Positions 57,601 to 64,000 of a stretch of DNA of 64,000 nt are shown here, one piece after another. This DNA comes from Diacronema lutheri (lineage: Eukaryota > Haptophyta > Pavlovophyceae > Pavlovales > Pavlovaceae). Numbering within the stretch: the stretch's first letter is position 1; the number at the start of each line of letters is the position of its first letter. The stretch lies in contig JAGTXO010000010.1 in assembly GCA_019448385.1 (NCBI GenBank), positions 248,001 through 312,000 on the forward strand, read 5' to 3'. The translations under genes and the position numbers were made by a program. The notes under the pieces are model-generated. The model had not been told where the DNA came from and ran no database searches. It saw nothing but the letters and a program-made list of their open reading frames with translations.

Positions 57601-59609
57601 TTCAGCAAGCGCGCCGCCATCGTGCGGCGCTGCGAACGCGCCGAGCGCCGCGCCGGCGCGTGGCGGTGCCATCCGGACTTGGCAGCGCAGCCGCGCCGCC
57701 GGGAAGAAGTTTGAGCCGAGCACCGTCACGCGCGTCGGGCCATGCAGCTCGCCCGCCGTCGGGTCGAGCGCGTCGAGCTCGGCGCCGCGCGACGAGTCGA
57801 CGAAGGTGAACGGCACGGCGGAGTGCGAGAAGTGATAGCCGTCCACCGCGAGGCTAAGTTCGACGGTGCGCGGCGTCGGCACCGCCGGCGGCGCGCAGCG
57901 CACCGTCGTCGCGTCGACGAAGCTCGCCGGCGCGTCGCCCGCTGAGCCGAATCGGCAGCGCAGGCCGTCGGCGACGGGCGCGAGGTTCGCGCCGCGCACG
58001 ACGATGCCCTCGCGCGGCGCGCCGTTGGTCGCGGCGAGCTCGGCGTACGGCGGCTCGACGCGGCGGACCGACGGCGGCAGCTCCGCGTCGTACACCACCA
58101 CCTCCGCCGAGCTCACGGAGAAGCGCTCGCCGTCCACCGCGACGCGCACGGCGAAGGGCGCGCTGAGCTCCGTGCGCGGCACGACGCACGCGACCGCCAC
58201 GCTCGAGACGAAGCGCGCCGCGACGCGCACGGCGGGTGCGGCGGCGGCGTGGGCCGGCCGGAACGAGCAGAGCAGCTCGGGCCCCGTCGGCGCGAAGTGC
58301 GCGCCAAGGACGACCACCTCGGCCGCGCCGCCGTTGTCGGCGAAGCGCGGTTCGACCTCGCGCACGGACGGCAGTTGGGCGGGGTCGTAATAGACGAAGG
58401 GCAGCCCGCTCGACCAGCTCGCGCCGCCATCGTGACTCAGCGCCATGCTCACCGTGTCGGCCGACGCCGACGGGCTGCCCAGCCGCACCGCCGCGGGCAC
58501 CGCCTCGGCGAGCGATGGCGCCGTGCAGAGCACCTCGGACGACGCGACGAAGGTCGCGGCCGTCGGCGCGGCGGTGCCAAAGCGGCAGAGCAGGCCGGCG
58601 CCCGGCTGCAGGTTGACGCCGAGCACGGTCACGCGCGTGCTGCTCGCGTCGATCGGTGCGGCCTGCGGCGACAGGCTCTCGATGCGCGCCGGGGCGCGCG
58701 CGTCGTAGAGCGTGAATTGGGCCGATGACTCGGAGAAGGAAGTGCCGTCGGTCGACACCCGGACCCCAACGGACTGCGGGCGGGTCGAGATCGGCGCGTC
58801 GCACACGATCGTGCGCGCGTCGACGAACGCGCCGGGCGAGAGCGCGCGGATTGAACCAAACTCACACACGAGCATGTGCTCGCTCGGCGCAAAGTTGGAC
58901 CCGCGCACCGTCACCGCCGTGCCCGCGTCGAGCGCGCCGCTCACGGGCTCGATGGCCGACACCTCCGGCAGCGCGTACGGGTCGTGGTACGTGAAGCTCT
59001 CGCCGAGCGTGCGGTACCGCTGCGCGCCGACGGTCGCGGCGACGACGACTTGGCCTGAGCGCGCGGGCCGCAGCGGCGGGCGCGCGCGGACGGCGGCGAT
59101 GCGCGCATGAGCGGTGCAGCGCAGGCGCTGCCGGCTGGCGCGACTGGCGTGGGCGCGCACCGATGTCCTCGCGCTCGGGCGCTGTGCAACGTATCGCGTC
59201 AGCGCCCACGATCACGCCCACCACCGTCACCTCGCCGAACCGGCACTGCGCCTGCGCGTCGGGCAGCGCGTCCGAAAAGTCGCCGTGCATCGTCACGGAC
59301 GTCGTGCCCTGCACGCTGCCGTACGCGGGCTCGACCAGCCGGATGAGCCGTGCGTTGGCCGCGTGACGCTCTGCGCGCGCGAGCGCGCGGAGGCGGGCGG
59401 GGCGCACGCGCGTCACCGTCGGTCGGCGGTGGGGCGGCCAGGCGGCGCGCCACGCGAGCTACGCGCGCGCCTTGCGAGCGCTTGCGGCTCGCACCGGCGT
59501 TGGCGGCAAGCCGGCGTGCAGACGAGCTCGCGCGCGGGGCGAATAGCATCGTCCGCGCGCCCACGGCGCGAGCGCCCACGCCGAGCAGCACGAGCAACAG
59601 GCACCGCAT
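47530..59609 (-). CDS. Giant IPT/TIG-repeat single-pass surface protein with C2-like cytoplasmic part
   Basis: The model is exon 1 59609-59471, exon 2 59370-59161 and exon 3 59054-47530, about 3,957 residues. Exon 1 is a signal peptide (MRCLLLVLLGVGARAVGA). I count about 30 IPT/TIG domains of about 110-130 residues, each of the form (F/T)YYDP..PxVxxVxPxxG...VTVRGxNFAP...LxCxFG...FVS...CxxP. TIG domains are immunoglobulin-like folds of plexins, fibrocystins and bacterial surface proteins. A membrane span (TAWTLLAVLCVLLACGGCVG) is near residue 3480. The cytoplasmic side begins with Arg-rich VLRVTLRRASLL, resembling a C2 domain (to about residue 3660), then a Ser/Ala/Pro tail. Adhesion or surface recognition is inferred. 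Intron 1 is uncertain: a GC donor (CAAG then GCGCGC; 100 nt) or a GT donor (GTGACG; 46 nt) give the same junction codon. Confidence 0.88.
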
Positions 59610-60022
59610 CTCCTAGTTCAAACTACCGTTGGCCTGCCGCGCCATTTTGCGGCTGCGTTTGGTCAGGCTGGATGGGCCGCAACTTGTTACGCAGTCACAA
59701 GAAGAGGCGCGACGATTCGTCGATTGCACCACGGCAAAGTGCCCCTCACCTTGGCGCACGTCGTCGCGCATGCACGCGACGGACGAGCCGATGTTGCGAT
59801 GCGCCAAGCGGACAGCGGTGCCGGGGCAAACCGGGCGCAAGACAAGGCAGCAACAGGCAGCAAGCGGACAATGGTCAGCCGCTGCCCTCCACGCGGCCGC
59901 CCGGTGAGCCGCCGCCCTCCACGCGGCCGTGCAGCCCGACGCCGCCAACGAGCGCGCCGCCGCCCGTCACCAGCGAAAACACAAAACGCGGAAACACAAC
60001 GCGAAAACACAAAAGGGCCTGC
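59610..60022. other. 413-bp spacer upstream of the TIG gene with a duplicated 30-bp unit
   Basis: This region lies between the TIG gene start and the reductase stop. It has two near-identical copies of a GCCCTCCACGCGGCCG-containing unit (about 59877-59899 and 59907-59929). A stretch with three AAAACACAA-like blocks lies at about 59968-60013, inside the likely 3' UTR of the reductase. No gene is convincing. It should hold the TIG promoter and the reductase 3' end. Confidence 0.5.
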
Positions 60023-61132
60023 TCAGATCTTGAGGAGCAGCTTGCCGCTGTTGCTGCCGTCAAAGAGCCGGTTGAGCGCGGGCACGTAGTTCTCGAGACC
60101 CTCTTGGATGTCCTCGCGGTACTTGAGCTTGCCCGCCCGGACGAGCTCCGAGAGCTCCGCCTTGGCCTGCGCGTACTTGCCGATGTGGTCGACGCAGATG
60201 AAGCCCTTCACCATCACGCGGCGGTGCAGCAGCATCTGAAAGTTGCGCAGCGACATGTCGCCAGTGTTGTACCCAGAGATCACGCCGCACAGCGCGACGC
60301 GCGCATTGTTGTTGACCACGTGCAGCACAGCCTCGGTTGAGACCCCGCCCGTGTTGTCAAAGTACGCATCGACGCCATTAGGCGCCGCCTCGCGCAGCTG
60401 GGCGATGAGCGTCGGCTCGTCCACCTTGCGGTTGAGCGCGGCGTCGAAGCCGTACTCGTCGATGAGCAGGCGCGCCTTCTCGTCGCTGCCAACGATACCG
60501 ATCACGCGCGCGCCGAGCAGCTTTGCGAGCTGCCCCGCGAGCGAGCCGACGGCGCCGGACGCCGCGCTGATGACGACGGTCTCGCCGGCCGCGACACCGA
60601 GGATGTCGTGCACGCCGATCCACGCGGTGAGGCCGATGACGACCGAGAGCACGGAGAGGTGCGCGGTGAGCGGCACCTGCGGGTCGGCCGATACCTGCGT
60701 CGCCCCCTGCTGCGCGCTGGTCTTGTAGTAGCTCTGAATGTTGCCCACGCCGGTCACGTACGAACCCTCGGGCAGCGCGGGGTCTTTGGAGCGCTCGACT
60801 TGGCCGAGGGTGAAGGCGCGGATGGGCTCGTCGAGCGGCGTCGGTGCCATGTACTGCGGGTCGTCGCTCGCCCAGATGCGCTGCGTCGGGTCGAGAGACG
60901 CGTACAGATTGCGCACAAGCACCTCGCCGTCGGCGAGTTCGGCCGGCTTTGGAAGCTCGACGAGCTGCACGTTCTCGCCGCTCATCTGGCCCGTCGGGCG
61001 CTTGCGCAGCAGCACCGCCCGGTTGGTCGTCGGACACGTCCCCTCGGCGGCCGCAGCGGTGCCCGCCATCAGCAGGATCAATGTGGAGGCGGAGGAAGCG
61101 CGCACGGGTGTCTGGGACGACGCCATCAACAC
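60023..61132 (-). CDS. NADP-dependent medium-chain oxidoreductase (PTGR/alkenal reductase-like)
   Basis: The product is 369 residues in one exon; an equivalent start is at 61126. The N-terminus has a hydrophobic signal (STLILLMAGTAAAAEG), suggesting entry to the secretory or plastid route. The core matches zinc-free medium-chain reductases of the prostaglandin/leukotriene reductase and alkenal reductase group: VLVRNLYASLDPTQRIWASD, LGLTAW-like GLTAWIGVHDILG, the cofactor loop VVISAASGAVGSLAGQLAKL, GIVGSDEKARLLIDEYGFDA, VDAYFDNTGG, and the C-terminal YREDIQEGLENYVPALNRLF then GSNSGKLLLKI. It reduces activated C=C bonds of enals or enones with NADPH, plausibly detoxifying oxidised lipids. It lacks structural zinc Cys residues, as the group does. 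Confidence 0.92.
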   Translation of the reverse strand: MLMASSQTPVRASSASTLILLMAGTAAAAEGTCPTTNRAVLLRKRPTGQMSGENVQLVELPKPAELADGEVLVRNLYASLDPTQRIWASDDPQYMAPTPLDEPIRAFTLGQVERSKDPALPEGSYVTGVGNIQSYYKTSAQQGATQVSADPQVPLTAHLSVLSVVIGLTAWIGVHDILGVAAGETVVISAASGAVGSLAGQLAKLLGARVIGIVGSDEKARLLIDEYGFDAALNRKVDEPTLIAQLREAAPNGVDAYFDNTGGVSTEAVLHVVNNNARVALCGVISGYNTGDMSLRNFQMLLHRRVMVKGFICVDHIGKYAQAKAELSELVRAGKLKYREDIQEGLENYVPALNRLFDGSNSGKLLLKI

Positions 61133-61178
61133 GCGGCCCTAGGCCGGTAGTCCCCTTTCGTGCGCCAACGGCAGCGCG
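61133..61178. promoter_or_regulatory. Bidirectional promoter, reductase / transporter
   Basis: Forty-six bp lies between divergent start codons, GC-rich, with one CCCCTTTCG stretch. No motif is recognised. Confidence 0.45.
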
Positions 61179-62576
61179 ATGGAGGAAGAGTCGCCGGAGG
61201 GGTCAGCGTTGCTGTGTTCAACGAGCCAGCTGACCACGCCGCTGCTGACGCCCGCCGACCAGCAGCGCGGCGTCTCGTCCGAGCACGCGGACGAGCGCCC
61301 CGTCGCAACCGCGGGCATCGCCGGCTCCATATTCAACCTGAGCGCGGCGACGCTCGGCGCGGGCGCGCTCTCGCTGCCGTACGCGGTGTCGCTGATCGGC
61401 GTGCGCCTTGCGCTCGTACTGCTCGGCATCGCGGTCGCGGGCGCGTTCCTAAGCATCGAGCTCCTCGTCGATTCGCTCGACGCTGCACGGTGCGCGACGT
61501 ACGAGCTCGTCACCGCGAAGCGGCTCGGCCGGCGCGCGGCCGCGTGCGTCGAGGCGGCGATCCTCGCGTTCTGCGTTGGCACGTGCGTGGCGTACACGAT
61601 CGCGCTCGGCGACATCCTCGACGCTCTGCTCGTCAAGCCGCAGTTCCTCCCTGCATGGGCTCCGCGCACGCGCTCGCAGCTCATGGTCGGCGCATGGGCC
61701 CTCGTCCTCTTGCCCATATCCCTGCCGAGATCGCTCGCCGCGCTGCAGGGCGCCACCTTCCTCGGCACGCTCGCGCTGTGCGTGCTCGTCGGCACGGTCT
61801 GCGCGCACGCGATACGCGCGGCGGGCGCCACCGCGCCGCACGCGCCCGCGCCGCCGCTCGGACCGCCGCCCGCCACTCCGCCGCCGCCGTCGGCCATGGG
61901 CGAGGCCGCAAACGTCGCGCGAGCTCTCTCAATCATCATGTTCGCGTTCACGTGCCAAGTGAACGTGCCCGAGGTGTACGCCGAGCTGCGGCAGCGCTCC
62001 AAGGCACGGATGCGCCGCGTCGCCGCGGGCGCGCTTTCGATCGCGCTCACGCTCTACGTGCTCATCGGCGTCGCTGCCTTCTCGGAGTTTGGCGCGCACA
62101 CGCGCGCGGACGTGCTCGGGAACTACCTCGTCTGGGCGGCGGACGGGCACGACCGCGACATGCTGCCGGCGTACGCGCTGATGGGCGCGACGATCGTCGT
62201 CGCGTACCCCTTCAATGTCTTCCCCGCGAGGCAGACGCTCCTCACCGCGCTCGGCTACGCGGAGCGCGCGCCGGCCGACGCGCCTCGCGCCGCGGTCGGG
62301 CGCGGCGCGCTGCACGTCGTCCTCACGCTCGCGATCACGGGCGCGGCGCTCCTCGCCGCGCTGTTCGTGCCGGGCATCAACGTCGTCTTCCAGCTGCTCG
62401 GCGGCACGGCCTCCGCGCTCGTCTGCTTCTGCGTGCCCGGCCTGCTCGCCCTCCGGTCGGAGCTGCCGCTCCTCGCGAGCGTGGGCGGGCGGGCCGCCGT
62501 GTACGCACTGGTTGCCGGCGGCGCGGTCGTCGGCGCCGTCTCGACGGCGGTGACGGTCGCGGGCTTCTTCTTGTGA
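61179..62576 (+). CDS. Amino-acid transporter, AAAP family (SLC38/AVT-like)
   Basis: The product is 465 residues in one exon. A short cytoplasmic N-terminus (MEEESPEGSALLCSTSQLTT) is followed by about 11 membrane spans. The family signature is in span 1: AGSIFNLSAATLGAGALSLP, which forms the unwound substrate site in this fold. Others include VEAAILAFCVGTCVAYTIAL, IIMFAFTCQVNVPEVYAELR (conserved span 6), ALTLYVLIGVAAF and ALMGATIVVAYPFNVFPARQ. A Pro-rich loop (about residues 220-240) is specific to this protein. Family members carry neutral or cationic amino acids with H+ or Na+ across plasma or vacuole membranes; substrate and location cannot be told here. It is convergent with the cyclic-nucleotide-binding gene (46-bp gap). 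Confidence 0.93.
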   Translation: MEEESPEGSALLCSTSQLTTPLLTPADQQRGVSSEHADERPVATAGIAGSIFNLSAATLGAGALSLPYAVSLIGVRLALVLLGIAVAGAFLSIELLVDSLDAARCATYELVTAKRLGRRAAACVEAAILAFCVGTCVAYTIALGDILDALLVKPQFLPAWAPRTRSQLMVGAWALVLLPISLPRSLAALQGATFLGTLALCVLVGTVCAHAIRAAGATAPHAPAPPLGPPPATPPPPSAMGEAANVARALSIIMFAFTCQVNVPEVYAELRQRSKARMRRVAAGALSIALTLYVLIGVAAFSEFGAHTRADVLGNYLVWAADGHDRDMLPAYALMGATIVVAYPFNVFPARQTLLTALGYAERAPADAPRAAVGRGALHVVLTLAITGAALLAALFVPGINVVFQLLGGTASALVCFCVPGLLALRSELPLLASVGGRAAVYALVAGGAVVGAVSTAVTVAGFFL

Positions 62577-62622
62577 GAGGCCGCTAGTCCTTTGGCGAAT
62601 TTTCATGTTCTAGTTTCGCTTT

Positions 62623-64000
62623 TCAGAAAAAGAGCGCAGCCTGCTTTGCGCGGTGGTGCCGCGCGTGGTTGCTGAACTCGGGCCTGGCCATGGCGCCAGC
62701 ATGCCGGTCGAGCCGGGCGGAGAAGTGCGCCCTGCGCGCGAAAAAGTTGGTGCCGAGGAGCTCGCGCCAGTCCGCGTGCACGGGCGCGGCGTCGTGCAGC
62801 GCCGGCAGGCCGCCCGGCCAGCGCGGCGCCGAGCTCATCCGCGCGTACACGTCGGCGAGCTCGGCAGAGCGGAACATCTCCATGAGCGACGGCGTGATCT
62901 TGACGATCTCGTGCACCTGGTCCACGTCGAGCGTCAAAATGTGCGACGGCTCGGCCGTGCGGAGCGACGCGGGCCGGCGCGCGTCCTTGAAGAGCGCCAG
63001 TTCGCCAAGCCACGGCTTGTCGTCCGAGTGCGTGCACAGGCCCACGCGCGTCGTGCCGTCAATGAGCGCCTCGACCGCGCCGAACGCGACGACGTAGATG
63101 CACCGGCTCGGATCGCCCTCTCGGCAGAGGTATTGGCCGCGGCTGACCTCCGCGTACGAGAAGAAGGGGATGAGCTGCGTGATTGCCGCCTCGCTCAGCC
63201 GCGCAAAGAAGGGAAGCGCGCGCAGAAGCATCTTTTTGCTCGCGAGCTCGATGCGCGGGAAGCACTCGCGCACCGCCGACGCGAGCAGCTTCGTGTGCAG
63301 CTCCTCGGCGGCGATGCGCAAGATGAGGCATGGCGTGCGCGTGACGACGAGCAGCATCCTCGGCCGCACGGTGATGAGCGCGATCTCGCCAAAGCAGTCG
63401 GCCGGGCCGAGCAGCGCCTCGTACCCGCGCTGCGAGCGCACCGCCACCTGCCCCTCGACGATCACGAAGAAGTGGCGCGCCGACGCCTTGAAGACGCCCT
63501 CGCTCACGACTTCGGTGTGGCGCTCGTAGCGCATCTGCTCGGTCACCTCGCGCAGAGCGCGAATCTGCCGGCCGGAGCAGGCGCCAAAGGGCGTCTTCGG
63601 CCCGAGCAGGATTTGGTCGACCTCCTCGTCGTCGTACCTGCGGCCCACGTCGCGCGCCTTTGGTCTGAACGCGAGCTTTGATGCGAGCATCCGCTCGTCG
63701 GCGGGCGCGCTGAGCGTCGGCGTGACGATGCGCGCCATGCGCTGCTTGCGCACGACGGCAGCCGTCGGGCGCAAACGGAGCCCACTCATCGAGCGCAGCT
63801 GCGCATCGATGCCCAGCTCGTGCGCCGCCGCGCCAAGCTCATCCCTGCCGTCGTCCGCAACGTGCTGCGCCGCGCTGTCGTCGCCGTCGCCGCGCGCGCA
63901 CTGCTCGCCGACGGGCACGCCGGCCACCGCGCCGCTGAGCGCGCGCGAGAGCGCCGGCAGCACAGTCGAGGTGGGCGACGCGCGCGCGCGCGCGCCCACA
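62623..64000 (-). CDS. Protein with two cyclic-nucleotide-binding domains (5' end beyond the window)
   Basis: The frame is open from the right edge to the stop at 62623, 459 codons visible. It has two cNMP-binding domains: A at about visible residues 140-260 (HFFVIVEGQVAVRSQRGYEA, cassette FGEIALITVRPRMLL) and B at about 265-390 (IYVVAFGAVEALIDG, cassette LGELALFKDARRPASLR). The canonical cassette is FGELAL...PRAA. Domain B has the phosphate-binding Arg in RRPAS, and domain A has PRML with Arg present. Tandem domains without a kinase or channel in view recall PKA regulatory subunits or flagellar cAMP-binding proteins. No PKA inhibitor site (RRxS/A) is seen in the visible part. An internal ATG at MSGLRLRPTAAVVRKQRMAR is a possible start, but upstream sequence stays open. 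Confidence 0.85.
   Translation of the reverse strand, partial: VGARARASPTSTVLPALSRALSGAVAGVPVGEQCARGDGDDSAAQHVADDGRDELGAAAHELGIDAQLRSMSGLRLRPTAAVVRKQRMARIVTPTLSAPADERMLASKLAFRPKARDVGRRYDDEEVDQILLGPKTPFGACSGRQIRALREVTEQMRYERHTEVVSEGVFKASARHFFVIVEGQVAVRSQRGYEALLGPADCFGEIALITVRPRMLLVVTRTPCLILRIAAEELHTKLLASAVRECFPRIELASKKMLLRALPFFARLSEAAITQLIPFFSYAEVSRGQYLCREGDPSRCIYVVAFGAVEALIDGTTRVGLCTHSDDKPWLGELALFKDARRPASLRTAEPSHILTLDVDQVHEIVKITPSLMEMFRSAELADVYARMSSAPRWPGGLPALHDAAPVHADWRELLGTNFFARRAHFSARLDRHAGAMARPEFSNHARHHRAKQAALFF

Noticed and set aside
59877-59929. Duplicated GC-rich unit as the start of a CRISPR-like array or minisatellite
   Set aside because: There are only two copies with a 7-bp spacer in a eukaryotic intergenic region, so it is just a local duplication.

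Overview
This is nuclear DNA from a very GC-rich eukaryote, with about 22 protein genes and one tRNA. Genes have few, short spliceosomal introns, or none over many kilobases. Several proteins begin with a signal peptide followed by a transit-like, Arg/Ala/Ser-rich stretch, which is the bipartite leader of a plastid enclosed by extra membranes. One of these is a Cdc48 ATPase, as expected for the symbiont-derived ERAD-like translocon (SELMA) of red-type secondary plastids. An outer-arm dynein heavy chain implies motile flagella. A flagellated alga with a complex red plastid fits best. A haptophyte, perhaps pavlovophyte-like, is my guess from composition and gene style, not something the sequence proves.

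Layout. 1-6551 (-) is the N-terminal 2,183 codons of a VPS13/chorein lipid-transfer protein. 7053-9974 (+) is a BAR-PH-ArfGAP-ankyrin protein. 10230-10300 (-) is tRNA-Thr(CGU). 10483-12299 (-) holds a small membrane protein and a VOC/glyoxalase-like enzyme whose N-terminus is a triple 19-residue repeat. 12458-14621 (+) is an unrecognised low-complexity protein with a run of 19 Asp. 14691-17629 (-) is the leader-bearing Cdc48. 17740-19437 (+) is a Sfi1-like Trp-repeat protein. 19533-21743 (-) holds a plastid homoserine dehydrogenase and a probable thylakoid protein. 21813-26313 (+) holds a Ser/Thr kinase, a plastid membrane protein and a class II histone deacetylase. 26426-27289 (-) is an alpha/beta hydrolase, and 27361-27849 (+) a small acidic plastid-type protein. 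28067-30160 (-) is a leucine-rich-repeat protein. 30239-44638 (+) is the 4,657-residue dynein heavy chain. 44687-45106 (-) is a small single-span protein, and 45128-47448 (+) a GH16 beta-glucanase. 47530-59609 (-) is a giant receptor-like protein with about 30 IPT/TIG domains. 60023-61132 (-) is a medium-chain reductase, 61179-62576 (+) an amino-acid transporter, and 62623-64000 (-) a double cyclic-nucleotide-binding protein open at the window edge.

Cross-cutting patterns. Most genes lie in head-to-head pairs with only about 20-160 bp between start codons, so shared bidirectional promoters are likely. Introns are about 80-270 nt, nearly free of A/T, and mostly start GTGCGC rather than GTRAGT. 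At least one intron must use a GC donor, because no GT exists in it. Several introns are built from GCGCC/GCGGC-type simple repeat. Functionally the genes cover membrane contact and traffic (VPS13, ArfGAP), plastid import and plastid metabolism, flagellar and centrin-type structures, and cell-surface or glucan functions. They look like ordinary euchromatic neighbours, not an operon or a metabolic cluster. I saw no transposon, virus-like element or CRISPR array.
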